Assembly: GCF_001514195.1 (NCBI RefSeq)
Contig: NZ_KQ948741.1
Location: 62,001 to 126,000 of the forward strand
Direction: 5' to 3'
DNA length: 64,000 nt
Origin: Streptomyces griseorubiginosus
GTDB taxonomy: Bacteria; Actinomycetota; Actinomycetes; Streptomycetales; Streptomycetaceae
The notes beneath the pieces were generated by a model that worked only from the letters and a program-made list of their open reading frames with translations, made no database searches and had not been told where the DNA came from. Shown here piece by piece: positions 32,001-42,421 of this stretch; position 1 is the first letter of the stretch, and every line of letters starts with the position of its first letter. Position numbers and translations under genes: made by a program.

Positions 32001-32986
32001 TGCTGGTCTGCGGCGGTGACGGCGCGGGCGGCATGGGCTGCATCACCAGCACCACGCTCGACCGCCTGATCGCCTGGTACATCGGTGCCGACGAGATCGA
32101 GGACTGTCTCCAGAACAAGAAGCCCTCGTGTCTGTCGGGTCTCGCCCTCAGCGCCCTCAAGCTCAAGTTCCTGAAGAAGCTGCACTGCGGGAAGGCCAGC
32201 TTCGTGCCGGGCACCCGGGTGCTGATGGTCGGCGGCCGTACCGAGGAGATCGAGGACGTCCGGATCGGCGACCGGGTCGTCTCGACCGACCCGCGGACGG
32301 GCCGCACCGAGGCGAAGCGGGTCCGCGCGACCATCGACAGCACCGGACGCAAGAACCTGGTCGAGGTCCCGGTCACCGGTCCCGACGGCCGGTCCACGGG
32401 CTCGGTGGTCGCCACCGACAACCATCCGTTCTGGGCGGGCGGTGACCGGGGCACCTGGGTCGACGCGGGGGACCTCACGTCCGGCTCCGTGCTGCGCACC
32501 GACTCCGGCGCCGCCGCGACGGTGGGCGCGAGCCGGGCGTGGGCCGCGGAGGAGCAGCGGGTCCACAACATGACCGTCGCCGACTTCAACACGTACTACG
32601 TGCTGGCGGGCGACACCCCTGTCCTGGTGCACAACGCGAGCTGCCCGATCGGGTTCACGGCGGACACGGTGGGGGACGTCTTCACCGGGATGAACAAGGG
32701 GGGCGGCCACGCCATCCGGCACCTCATCGAGCAGGGGGTCATCCCCAAAAAGGGCAGCGTCGCCTCTCAGCTCAAGTACTTCCAGGACAACTACTCGCAG
32801 GTCCTGACGGCGCCGGACAAGACGTTCCCGTGGAAGACCGGCAACACTCAGGCCAGGGCCTTTGTCAAGAGGATCAACGGTCAGGTGGTGGCGATCATCG
32901 TGGCGACGGAAGGGCCGTACCAAGGCAAGATGATCACCGGGATGCTGCCGAATCTGAAGAAACTACGGGAGTGGGGCATGCTGTGA
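29039..32986 (+). CDS. Secreted polymorphic toxin with ALF repeats and HINT domain
   Basis: This 1315-residue protein begins with TTG after GAGGGAGAA. A signal peptide (SVAALIALVMVLGIDL) is followed by ALF-type repeats with GGP and FLDDG motifs (about 60-235), a long Ala-rich coiled coil (240-560), more ALF repeats (600-770) and a second Ala-rich coil. The intein-like HINT domain (about 1049-1197) runs from SFVPGTRVLM through ATDNHPFW to VLVHNAS. The last 115 residues are the toxin, with GGGHAIRHLIEQGVIP and FPWKTGNTQARAFVKR, resembling BECR-fold RNases. HINT autoproteolysis would release it. The toxin family is inferred. The immunity gene overlaps by four bases. Confidence 0.85.
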   Translation: MSGRLRTAPAWRGSVAALIALVMVLGIDLRPAAAEDTAPAYSRADVLIEWEHGGEGVRREAEAALLGSIDDVQTFMDQDLPAAQLEDLRVEVAQIMAIGGPSVREGANTALGGGETELQAFLDDGYIAAYEEDQRVQAAQVMAFGGPGVKKAANTALNGTADDVSAFLTTGQYKARADDNRVKVGRLLYTGGPNVKLLAGQALDGTDEDVQQFLDDGWAVAAARDQETITVAQLADLADTAQKRAKELTETAKEEAAKAAKATQAAKAAAQEAAAEAQESKESAGRAAAAASRAAAAADRAAQAARTAVSAAAAANATARMAASAAAQAAYAAGQAGGAASAARAAAGAAAGDASRAAAARKAADKANAAAAGARKAADAADQAGIAAEQAATAAGAAASAGANAAAAAAAAADAGRWAGEAGAKGEEAAAAAAKAKRLADQASRAAASAQSNARQAATAARQSRDAANETAAHAEAAAIAANKAADAAGQAVDAAKASTDAANAATEAANRAMTAAEQASTVVELARKADTERLAQQQDEAVLAAEEAAEAHDEKVAASQWEIGKAQELGAQTEQLVTEAAAATDLSVTAAKGRRAAVNLLSSGGTWVKDAAEDALAGSDDDVADFVRVRLAVAMEQDDRASVGHIATTSTIPAQRQAALDVLDKPIGEVRAWLRTRAYPGKEDDDRVAVGKIAAEGGPGVKAAASRALDGTAADLAAFLETGQYAAQEDDDRVAVSEALAEGGPEVRAAAQAVLSGPASGLRPFLEIGLHQARQRDANAAAHLAEVNILLQAAYKSAALAQKDAADAQKVAAQARKDAAKATEWATAADDAAKRANTYAEQADKSADQAEASAAEAAESARKARNAAASAQADARSAARSAERAQHSAAIAYGYSLEANNSAYQAGLSKLAAEADSAAAAKAAGEAMKTAADLLVAELKKQIQDEAKLETSKPLSDNELRAALERRLVDYRSIVLENGDLKPGETMLVCGGDGAGGMGCITSTTLDRLIAWYIGADEIEDCLQNKKPSCLSGLALSALKLKFLKKLHCGKASFVPGTRVLMVGGRTEEIEDVRIGDRVVSTDPRTGRTEAKRVRATIDSTGRKNLVEVPVTGPDGRSTGSVVATDNHPFWAGGDRGTWVDAGDLTSGSVLRTDSGAAATVGASRAWAAEEQRVHNMTVADFNTYYVLAGDTPVLVHNASCPIGFTADTVGDVFTGMNKGGGHAIRHLIEQGVIPKKGSVASQLKYFQDNYSQVLTAPDKTFPWKTGNTQARAFVKRINGQVVAIIVATEGPYQGKMITGMLPNLKKLREWGML

Positions 32987-33459
32987 GTTCGCTCAAGGAC
33001 GCGATCACCTGGAGTGGTCCCGCGGTCGTCATCCTCTTCACCCTCGGGCGGGTCGAAACCCCCCTGGACGGGGCCGAGTTCGAGATCTCCGGCGTGCGTC
33101 CGCAGGAGATCGAGCGCTTCGAGATGTCCGCCGAGCCCCAGGAGAGGCGAGCGACGGTCCTGGAGTACGACCTCACGGTCGCGGAGCAGAGCCTGGACGA
33201 CCCGGAGTTCCCCGGCCGTCTGCGGGAGTGCCTGCGCAGGGCCGCCGCGCACGCCGACGGCATCGCCTGGCTGACGTTCGAGGGGGCCTTCCACTTCGAC
33301 CACCTCTTCACGTCCGACATCGCGCGCCAGGTGTACGGCTACTGCGTGGCCGGCGGTGAGCCCGTGGTCGTCTGGGAGCACGAGACGCTGGAGAGCGAGC
33401 GCTGGACGCGTGAGATCGGCGAGGTGCGGTCGGCTCTCGACCGCGACTTCCCGGCCTGA
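32983..33459 (+). CDS. Probable immunity protein for the upstream toxin
   Basis: This 158-residue soluble, acidic protein (SSLKDAITWSGPAVVILFTL at the start) has no signal peptide. Its GTG overlaps the toxin TGA by four bases, and it is the only gene between the toxin and a terminator. Position, size and lack of export signal fit a cognate immunity protein that binds the toxin in the cytoplasm. The fold is not recognised. Confidence 0.75.
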   Translation: MSSLKDAITWSGPAVVILFTLGRVETPLDGAEFEISGVRPQEIERFEMSAEPQERRATVLEYDLTVAEQSLDDPEFPGRLRECLRRAAAHADGIAWLTFEGAFHFDHLFTSDIARQVYGYCVAGGEPVVVWEHETLESERWTREIGEVRSALDRDFPA

Positions 33460-33465
33460 CGGCAC

Positions 33466-33501
33466 ACGAAGGGCTCCCGGTGATCACCGGGAGCCCTTCG
33501 T
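33466..33501. terminator. Bidirectional terminator, 36-base palindrome
   Basis: The sequence is perfectly self-complementary (ACGAAGGGCTCCCGGTGA on each side of its centre). It lies between the convergent immunity and Yip1-like genes. Confidence 0.9.
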
Positions 33502-33527
33502 CGTGATGACGCCGCGAGCACGGGGGC

Positions 33528-34409
33528 CTAGAAGGTCCCCAGCTTCACGATCGACAGCAGGGCGATCAGCTGGATCGCCGAGGCGCCCAGGGCCTTCGGC
33601 CAGGGGAGGTCGTGGGACTTGGAGACCATCAGGGTGAGGAGCGCGCCGGCCGCCACCCAGGTGGCCCAGCCCAGGAGCTGGACGAAGCCCGCGTCGCCGC
33701 CGAAGAACATGGCCACGATCAGGCGGGGCGCGTCCGTGAGGGACATGATCAGCATGGAGAGGCCGACCGTCGGCTGCCAGGCGCCGTCGCCGCCGAGCTG
33801 GCGGGCCAGGGCGTGGGTGACGACGCCCAGGACGAAGGCGGACAGGGCCATCGCGACGGCGGTCGTGAGGACGATCGGGATCGCGTTCGACAGGGTCGCG
33901 TTGATCGCGTCCTTGCGGGCGTCCTCGAAGCCGAAGACCGCGAGCAGGCCGTAGAGGAACGTCACGACGAGGGCCGGGCCCCACATCGAGTAGTCCCGCA
34001 TCCGGAGGAAGGTCTGCTGGGGCGAGAGCACGATGCCCTTCAGCAGCTCCTTCCAGTGCAGACGGGGGCCGATGGGGCCCGCCGGGGCCGAGCCGGCACG
34101 GTAGGTGCCGCCCTGGTTGTAGGGGTCCTCGCCGACCGAGAACGCCTGGGTGTGGCCCGGGTTGTTCGCCGCGTACGGGTCATGGCCGCCCTGCGGGTGC
34201 GGGGCGCCGCCGCCGTCGCCGAAGTACTCCGGCTCGTCGTAGCCCCGGCCGCCGCCCTGGGTCCACTGCCCCGGGTGGGGCTGCGGCGCGGGGGGATAGC
34301 CGTACGACGGCTGTCCCTGGGGCGCCTGCTGCTGCCCGTAGGGAGGTTGTTGCGGTCGCGCGTGAGGAGCGCCGTTGTCCCGGCCCCGTCCGATCCTGAA
34401 TCCAGCCAC
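33528..34409 (-). CDS. Yip1-domain membrane protein
   Basis: This is a protein of about 293 residues. The N-terminal 130 residues are rich in Gln, Pro, Gly and Tyr (QQPPYGQQQAPQGQPSYGY). The C-terminal half has five hydrophobic segments typical of Yip1 domains (WGPALVVTFLYGLLAVFGF, NAIPIVLTTAVAMALSAFVLG, VGLSMLIMSLTDAPRLIVAM and more). GTG 34409 fits the usual AGFRIGRGRDN start, with a very close GAAGG. The function in actinomycetes is unclear and may concern membrane organisation. Between it and the next gene lie inverted GGGGAATC/GATTCCCC repeats (34495-34560). Confidence 0.78.
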   Translation of the reverse strand: MAGFRIGRGRDNGAPHARPQQPPYGQQQAPQGQPSYGYPPAPQPHPGQWTQGGGRGYDEPEYFGDGGGAPHPQGGHDPYAANNPGHTQAFSVGEDPYNQGGTYRAGSAPAGPIGPRLHWKELLKGIVLSPQQTFLRMRDYSMWGPALVVTFLYGLLAVFGFEDARKDAINATLSNAIPIVLTTAVAMALSAFVLGVVTHALARQLGGDGAWQPTVGLSMLIMSLTDAPRLIVAMFFGGDAGFVQLLGWATWVAAGALLTLMVSKSHDLPWPKALGASAIQLIALLSIVKLGTF

Positions 34410-34572
34410 GCCTTCGAACGTACCTGGTCCCAGGGAGCCGCGTGCCCGGCCCGGCGTCTCGGGGACGGCTTTGCTGCCGAGCTGTGACATCCCTTACGGG
34501 GAATCCCTGAAGGCCTCGCGGGGAATCCCCCGAGGTCACGGGGATTCCCCGAAGTGGGCGGCCACTGCGCGG

Positions 34573-35946
34573 CTATTGCAGCATTCCGCTGATCACGCCG
34601 TCCGCGGGGGCCGAGGTCACGCCCGTCGTCGTCACGCCCGACGCGGTGCCCCGCAGCCGCAGTGAGCCCGTCTGGCCCGTGACGAACAGGTCCGCGTGAC
34701 CGTCGCGGTCGGTGTCGCGCAGGCGGACCGTGGCGCCGAAGAAGTCGTCCGGCTCCAACGCGCCCGGAATTCCGGCCGAGTTGCGGGCGAACGCCTGGGA
34801 ACCCGTGCCGGTCAGGCCGGACGAGCGGCCGTACAGGACGTGGACCATGCCCGCGTACTCGTTGCCGTCGAGCGCCTCGCCGTACGCGCCGACCGCGAGG
34901 TCCTGGTAGCCGTCGCCGTTCACGTCACCGGCCGAGACGCTGTCGCCGAAGTGGTCGTACGCCTCCGCCGTGCCCGCCACTCCGCCGGTGTTCTGGGTGA
35001 TCCGGGCGGACGTGCCGGGGCCGGACGAGGAGCCGTACCAGACGGACACCCGGCCCTGGTAACCGCCGTACAGGGACGTGCCGATGGCGATGTCGCCGTA
35101 GCCGTCGTGGTTGAAGTCGGCGATGACGCCGTCGCCGCCGCGGTCCGCGCTGCCCCCGCCGCCCGACTGGGACTCCAGGCGCAGGGTCCTGCCGGAGGAG
35201 AGGGTGGTGCCGCCCTTGACGAACCAGGCCTCCGACCAGATCTCCCGGGTGTTGACGGCGTCGCCGATCACGACGAGGTCGGTCTTGCCGTCGCCGTTCA
35301 CCTTGCCCGCGATCACGGCCGTGGCCGAGAAGGGGGACGCGGACTTGTCGACGGTGGAGACCGTGCCGTGCACGCCGGTGCGGTTGATCGCGCCGCGGTA
35401 GACGTACGCCTTGCCGCCCGCGACGACCGCCAGGTCCTTCTTGCCGTCGCCGTTGAAGTCGCCGACGGCCAGGTCGCCGCCCATGTAGGCGTACGACGTC
35501 CTCGCCCTGGCCGGGATCGACGTGCCGCCCGACAGGCCGTTCCTGCTGCCCCACAGGATCGTGACCGTCCCCTGGTCGGCGCGGCCGTCGACGTCCTCGC
35601 CGGGGGCGCCGACCGCGAGGTCGCCGTAGCCGTCGGCGTTGAAGTCGGCGGCGGCACGGACCGCGCCGAACATGTCGTCCCTCTCGTCGCTGCCGGGGAC
35701 GCCGGAGCTGGACTGGCTGACGAACTGGGTCCTCGTGCCCGGGCCGCTCGCCGTGCCGAAGGTGATCCGGACGCCGCCGCCCTTGGTGTTCCCGTCCCCG
35801 CTCGCCGCGTAGTCGCGGTAGCCGTCGCCGTTGAAGTCGTCGGAGTGCTTGGCGACGGCGGCGGAGGCGGGGGCGGCGAGGAACAGCGGGGTGAGGCCCG
35901 TCGCCAGAAGGGTGGTGGTCAGGGCGGCGGCGGTGCTTCTGCGCAT
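34573..35946 (-). CDS. Secreted FG-GAP beta-propeller protein
   Basis: This 457-residue protein has a signal peptide (AAALTTTLLATGLTPLFLA) and about seven FG-GAP/VCBS repeats. Calcium-binding loops are of the form DFNGDGYRDYA, DFNADGYGDLAVG, DFNGDGKKDLAV, DFNHDGYGDIAIG, DVNGDGYQDLAVG and DTDRDGHADLFV. The whole protein is one integrin-like propeller, probably binding ligands at the cell surface. No enzyme domain is attached. It is monocistronic. Confidence 0.85.
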   Translation of the reverse strand: MRRSTAAALTTTLLATGLTPLFLAAPASAAVAKHSDDFNGDGYRDYAASGDGNTKGGGVRITFGTASGPGTRTQFVSQSSSGVPGSDERDDMFGAVRAAADFNADGYGDLAVGAPGEDVDGRADQGTVTILWGSRNGLSGGTSIPARARTSYAYMGGDLAVGDFNGDGKKDLAVVAGGKAYVYRGAINRTGVHGTVSTVDKSASPFSATAVIAGKVNGDGKTDLVVIGDAVNTREIWSEAWFVKGGTTLSSGRTLRLESQSGGGGSADRGGDGVIADFNHDGYGDIAIGTSLYGGYQGRVSVWYGSSSGPGTSARITQNTGGVAGTAEAYDHFGDSVSAGDVNGDGYQDLAVGAYGEALDGNEYAGMVHVLYGRSSGLTGTGSQAFARNSAGIPGALEPDDFFGATVRLRDTDRDGHADLFVTGQTGSLRLRGTASGVTTTGVTSAPADGVISGMLQ

Positions 35947-36152
35947 GGAGGGGTCCTCCCGTGGCTGGGGTGGGGGGACCGCACGTGTTCTCCGGGGAGC
36001 GGTTCACGGCTCACCTCGGGCCCACAGCGCGGTCGGCGATCATGAGACCGCTGCCGTAAGGCAAGGGTTGTACGTGAGTTCGGTCATTTTCGTGCGGCCC
36101 CTTCGTGCGTGCGCCGGCCCCTCGCCGCACTGTGGCGAGCGCCCGTACACGG

Positions 36153-36189
36153 CGACGCCCCCCGCCGATTCCTCGGACGGGGGGCGTCG
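36153..36189. terminator. Terminator of the Fe-S reductase gene
   Basis: A perfect 12-bp stem (CGACGCCCCCCG) lies 24 bases downstream of the minus-strand stop at 36213. Confidence 0.8.
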
Positions 36190-36212
36190 TACGGCCGTGT
36201 CGGCCATGACCG

Positions 36213-38495
36213 CTACTTGACCGGCTCGGGCTCCGGCTCGCTCTCTGTCTCCGTGGCGTCCTCGGGGTCCACCGGGGTCTTGACCGACTCCAGCAGCAGC
36301 TGGGCGACGTCGACGACCTGGATGGACTCCTTGGCCTTGCCGTCGTTCTTCTTGCCGTTGACGGAGTCCGTGAGCATGACCAGGCAGAACGGGCAGGCCG
36401 TGGAGACGATGTCGGGGTTCAGGGACAGGGCCTCGTCGACGCGCTCGTTGTTGATGCGCTTGCCGATCCGCTCCTCCATCCACATCCGCGCACCACCGGC
36501 GCCACAGCAGAAGCCGCGCTCCTTGTGGCGGTGCATCTCCTCGTTCCGCAGGCCCGGGACGTTGGCGATGATCTCGCGCGGCGGCGTGTAGATCTTGTTG
36601 TGGCGGCCCAGGTAGCACGGGTCGTGGTACGTGATGATGCCCTCGACCGGCGTCACCGGGACCAGCTTGCCCTCGTCGACGAGGTGCTGGAGCAGCTGGG
36701 TGTGGTGGATGACCTCGTAGTCGCCGCCGAGCTGCGGGTACTCGTTGCCGATCGTGTTGAGGCAGTGCGGGCAGGTCGCGACGATCTTCTTCGCGGACCT
36801 CGGCTTGGCGGACTCGGCGACGACCTTGCCGTCGTCGTCCAGCTCCTCGCCGAACGCCATGTTCAGCGCCATGACGTTCTCCATGCCGAGCTCCTGGAAC
36901 AGGGGCTCGTTGCCGAGACGGCGGGCGGAGTCACCCGTGCACTTCTCGTCGCCGCCCATGATCGCGAACTTGACGCCCGCGATGTGCAGCAGCTCGGCGA
37001 AGGCCTTCGTCGTCTTCTTCGCGCGGTCCTCAAGAGCGCCCGCGCAGCCGACCCAGTACAGGTACTCGACCTCGGTGAGGTCCTCGATGTCCTGGCCGAC
37101 GACCGGGACCTCGAACTCGACCTCCTTGAGCCACTCCAGGCGCTGCTTCTTCGCCAGGCCCCAGGGGTTGCCCTTCTTCTCCAGGTTCTTGAGCATCGTG
37201 CCCGCCTCGGACGGGAACGCGCTCTCGATCATCACCTGGTAGCGGCGCATGTCGACGATGTGGTCGACGTGCTCGATGTCCACCGGGCACTGCTCGACAC
37301 AGGCGCCGCAGGTGGTGCAGGACCACAGGACGTCCGGGTCGATGACGCCGTTCTCCTCGACGGTGCCGATCAGCGGGCGCTCGGCCTCGGCGAGAGCGGC
37401 CGCGGGCACGTCCTTGAGAGCCTCGGCCGACGCCTTCTCCTCGCCCTCCATGGTCTTGCCGCCACCCGCGAGCAGGTACGGCGCCTTGGCGTGCGCGTGG
37501 TCGCGCAGGGACATGATCAGGAGCTTGGGGGAGAGGGGCTTGCCGGTGTTCCAGGCCGGGCACTGCGACTGGCAGCGGCCGCACTCGGTGCAGGTGGAGA
37601 AGTCGAGCAGGCCCTTCCAGGAGAACTGCTCGACCTGGGAGACGCCGAAGACGTCGTCGTCACCGGGGTCGGTGAAGTCGATCGGCTTGCCGCCGGAGGT
37701 CATGGGCTGGAGGCCGCCGAGCGCGGTCCCGCCGGTCGCCTCGCGCTTGAACCAGATGTTCGGGAAGGCCAGGAAGCGGTGCCAGGCCACACCCATGTTG
37801 GTGTTCAGCGACACGACGATCATCCACACGAAGGACGTGCCGATCTTGATCGTCGCGACGAGGTAGACGAGGTTCTGGAGCGTGCTCACGCCCAGGCCCT
37901 TGAAGGCCAGGACCAGCGGGTACGAGGCGAAGTACGACGCCTCGTAGTGGTCCACGTGGTGCAGCGCGCCCTCCAGGCCCCGCAGCACGTAGATGGCGAG
38001 GCCGATGGTGAGGATGACGTACTCGACGAAGTACGCCTGGCCCGCCTTGGAGCCCGCGAAGCGGGACTTGCGGCCGGGGCGGGAGGGCAGGCTCAGCAGC
38101 CGGATGACGATCAGGGCGATGATGCCGAGCGTCGTCATCACGCCGATGAACTCGATGTACAGCTCGAACGGCAGGAAGTCGCCGATGACCGGCAGCACCC
38201 AGTCGGCCTGGAAGAGCTGGCCGAAGGCCTGGGCGAGGGTCGGCGGCAGCGTCAGGAAGCCGACGGCCACGAACCAGTGGGCGAAGCCGACGATGCCCCA
38301 GCGGTTCATCCGGGTGTGGCCGAGGAACTCCTTCACCAGCGTCACACTGCGGGCGTAGGGGTTGTCGGTCCTGCTCCCGGCGGGCACGGGCTGGCCCAGC
38401 TTGAAGTACCGGACGAACTGGCCGATGGCGCGTGCGAGCAGCGCCACGCCGACCACGGTCAGTACCAGCGACACGATGATCGCGGCGAGTTGCAT
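36213..38495 (-). CDS. Membrane-bound Fe-S oxidoreductase (HdrD/GlpC-like)
   Basis: This 760-residue protein has five or six N-terminal membrane helices (to about residue 250, cytochrome-b-like region with His residues such as ALHHVDHYE). Two 4Fe-4S clusters follow (CTECGRCQSQCP about 305 and CTTCGACVEQCPVD about 400), then CCG-type domains (HDPCYLGRH, GFCCGAGG, YWVGCAG). An acidic tail ends it. This matches heterodisulfide-reductase-like iron-sulfur reductases that pass electrons between the quinone pool and an unknown cytosolic partner. It is monocistronic, upstream of the chaperone locus. Confidence 0.88.
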   Translation of the reverse strand: MQLAAIIVSLVLTVVGVALLARAIGQFVRYFKLGQPVPAGSRTDNPYARSVTLVKEFLGHTRMNRWGIVGFAHWFVAVGFLTLPPTLAQAFGQLFQADWVLPVIGDFLPFELYIEFIGVMTTLGIIALIVIRLLSLPSRPGRKSRFAGSKAGQAYFVEYVILTIGLAIYVLRGLEGALHHVDHYEASYFASYPLVLAFKGLGVSTLQNLVYLVATIKIGTSFVWMIVVSLNTNMGVAWHRFLAFPNIWFKREATGGTALGGLQPMTSGGKPIDFTDPGDDDVFGVSQVEQFSWKGLLDFSTCTECGRCQSQCPAWNTGKPLSPKLLIMSLRDHAHAKAPYLLAGGGKTMEGEEKASAEALKDVPAAALAEAERPLIGTVEENGVIDPDVLWSCTTCGACVEQCPVDIEHVDHIVDMRRYQVMIESAFPSEAGTMLKNLEKKGNPWGLAKKQRLEWLKEVEFEVPVVGQDIEDLTEVEYLYWVGCAGALEDRAKKTTKAFAELLHIAGVKFAIMGGDEKCTGDSARRLGNEPLFQELGMENVMALNMAFGEELDDDGKVVAESAKPRSAKKIVATCPHCLNTIGNEYPQLGGDYEVIHHTQLLQHLVDEGKLVPVTPVEGIITYHDPCYLGRHNKIYTPPREIIANVPGLRNEEMHRHKERGFCCGAGGARMWMEERIGKRINNERVDEALSLNPDIVSTACPFCLVMLTDSVNGKKNDGKAKESIQVVDVAQLLLESVKTPVDPEDATETESEPEPEPVK

Positions 38496-38743
38496 TTCGG
38501 GGCTCCTCGGGCCTGCGAGGGGTCTACGGGAGATCTGTGAGGGGCTTGCTCGTCGTCGTGAAGAGCGTGCCCGTCATCACTCTCGTCATTACTAAGCGGT
38601 AACTTATGCAGTCCGTCTGAGACTACCCCCATCCTGCGCCGCACTGTAGCCGGGGGCCGGGTGATCTGAATCGCTGAGGGTTACCTTAAAACCCGATCGT
38701 GTTATTCGTGCTGAATTGGTGCATACGGCGCTAATTTGGGCTC

Positions 38744-39787
38744 GTGCTCTATGGGATCCTCGCCGCCTCGTCCGCCCTGCTCCTCGCCGCCGTGCTCACC
38801 GGCCTGCTGCGGATGCCCGCCCTGCGCCTCGGGATCGTCGACCGGCGGTGGCGGCGCCCCATGCCGCTGTCCGGCGGGGCGGCGGTGGTGGCGGCCACCT
38901 GTGTGGTCGCGGCCGTGGGCGACCGGCAGGGGGTCACCCCGCTCGGCCCCGAGGCAGGTCGGCTCCTCGTCGCAGGCGCCGGTGTCGCCCTCCTCGGGCT
39001 CGTCGCCGACGTGCTGCGCGTCAAGGCGCGGTTCCTCGTCGGCGGTACGGCCGTGGCGGCGGCCTGTGTCGTGCCGTATGAGGAGACGGGGGTGCTCGCC
39101 GGGATCCTCGCCGTCGGCTGGATCGTGTTCGTCGCCCTCGGCTTCAAGGCGCTCGACCACGCCGACGGACTCGCCGGGACCGTCGGGGTGGTCACCGCCT
39201 TCGGTGCGGCGGCCTGCGCGGCGGCCGAGGTGATGGACGGGCTCGCGGTGCTGCTGAGCGTGCTGGCCGCCGCGCTGACCGGGTTCCTGATGCACAACTG
39301 GCATCCCGCGCGCGCGGGACTCGGCGCCTGCGGGGCCCTGTTCACCGGGTTCGTGCTGGCCTCGGCGGCCGTGACGACCCGCGCGGGACAGGAGCTGGGG
39401 TCCAACGCCGCGATGCTGTTCGCGCTGAGCGCCCTGGTGGCCGCCGACGTCGTCCTGGTCGTCCTCGCCCGGCGGCTGTCCGGACGTTCGCTGCTGCGTC
39501 CGGGGCCCGACCATCTCGCCCACCGGCTGCGCAGGCTGGGACTCACCCCGCAGGGCGCGTCCGTCCTCCTGGGTGTCACGGCCTTCGGCGGGGTACTCGT
39601 CGCGGTCCTCGTGCACCTCGGGTGGATCGCCGCGAGCGGGGTGCTCTGGGTGGCCGGCGGGGTGCTGGCCCTCGTGGTCGGACTGCTGTTGGTGAGGCCG
39701 AGAGTGAAGCCCGCCGCACGGTCCGGCGTGGTCCCGCGTCCCGCATCTCCGCAGGCCACGACCCAGTTGCGTGTAAGGAACGGATAA
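38744..39787 (+). CDS. MraY/WecA-like membrane glycosyltransferase
   Basis: This 347-residue protein has about ten hydrophobic segments and a polyprenyl-phosphate transferase motif near residue 140 (FKALDHADGLAG, corresponding to the DNADGLAG motif of WecA-type enzymes with His for Asn). GFLMHNWHPARA near residue 182 corresponds to the usual FLxxNxxPA motif. It probably transfers a sugar phosphate to undecaprenyl phosphate, or is a diverged relative. GTG 38744 starts it. It precedes dnaK, but HspR operators separate them. Confidence 0.78.
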   Translation: MLYGILAASSALLLAAVLTGLLRMPALRLGIVDRRWRRPMPLSGGAAVVAATCVVAAVGDRQGVTPLGPEAGRLLVAGAGVALLGLVADVLRVKARFLVGGTAVAAACVVPYEETGVLAGILAVGWIVFVALGFKALDHADGLAGTVGVVTAFGAAACAAAEVMDGLAVLLSVLAAALTGFLMHNWHPARAGLGACGALFTGFVLASAAVTTRAGQELGSNAAMLFALSALVAADVVLVVLARRLSGRSLLRPGPDHLAHRLRRLGLTPQGASVLLGVTAFGGVLVAVLVHLGWIAASGVLWVAGGVLALVVGLLLVRPRVKPAARSGVVPRPASPQATTQLRVRNG

Positions 39788-39789
39788 GA

Positions 39790-39862
39790 GTTGAGCCCCC
39801 ATGACTCAGGTCTGTTGACCGAGCCGTCGGCGTCATGCACACTTGAGTCCGTTCCACTCAAG
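39790..39862 (+). promoter_or_regulatory. dnaK promoter with two HAIR (HspR) operators
   Basis: A perfect HAIR element CTTGAGT-N7-ACTCAAG lies at 39842-39862, and a degenerate one (GTTGAGC-N7-ACTCAGG) at 39790-39810. Between them TTGACC (39815-39820), with CACACT 17 bases on, forms the likely promoter. HspR, encoded last in this operon, binds such sites and represses; heat shock relieves repression. Confidence 0.9.
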
Positions 39863-39881
39863 TCAGCTGGAGGAAATCACC

Positions 39882-41737
<1,856 letters not shown>

Positions 41738-41741
<4 letters not shown>

Positions 41742-42385
41742 CGGAGGAGACCCCGGGCTTCGACGAGAAGCCCGACGTCCCCTCCGGCGCCACCGACGAC
41801 GCCGAGCCGCAGGCCGCCGCCTCCTCCTCGGAGGCGGGGGCGGCCCCGGCCGGGGACGCAAGTGCCCAGATCGCAGGCCTGACGGCCCAGCTGGACCAGT
41901 CGCGCAAGGCGCTCGAGGAGCGCACCGCCGACCTCCAGCGGCTCCAGGCCGAGTTCCAGAACTACCGCCGCCGCGTGGAGCGGGACCGGATCACGGTCAA
42001 GGAGATCGCCGTCGCGAACCTCCTGACCGAACTCCTGCCCGTGCTCGACGACATCGGCCGCGCGCGGGAACACGGTGAGCTGCTCGGCGGGTTCAAGTCC
42101 GTCGCGGAGTCGCTGGAGACCGTCGCGGCGAAGATGGGTCTTCAGCAGTTCGGCAAGGAGGGCGAGCCCTTCGACCCGACGATCCACGAGGCCCTGATGC
42201 ACAGTTACGCGCCCGACGTCACCGAGACGACGTGCGTGGCGATTCTCCAGCCGGGGTATCGCATCGGCGAGCGCACCATCCGCCCCGCGCGGGTGGCGGT
42301 CGCCGAACCGCAGCCGGGCGCGCAGGCGGCCAAGGACGAGTCCGAGGCCGGCGAGGAGAAGGACAACAGCTCTGAAGAGGGCTGA
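41738..42385 (+). CDS. grpE: Nucleotide exchange factor GrpE
   Basis: This 215-residue protein has an acidic, disordered N-terminus, a long dimerisation helix (LQAEFQNYRRRVERDR) and the C-terminal beta-wing (EPFDPTIHEALMHS, TCVAILQPGYRIGERTIRPA). It exchanges ADP on DnaK. GTG 41738 overlaps the dnaK TGA, giving tight coupling. Confidence 0.97.
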
Positions 42386-42421
42386 AGCCGTGGCCGGTGA
42401 CCGAAAGGAGGGGCGTCGGGG

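Noticed and set aside
30101..32923. 940-codon open frame opposite the toxin gene
   Set aside because: It is a shadow of the GC-rich Ala repeats; the plus-strand product has signal peptide, ALF, HINT and toxin domains in order.
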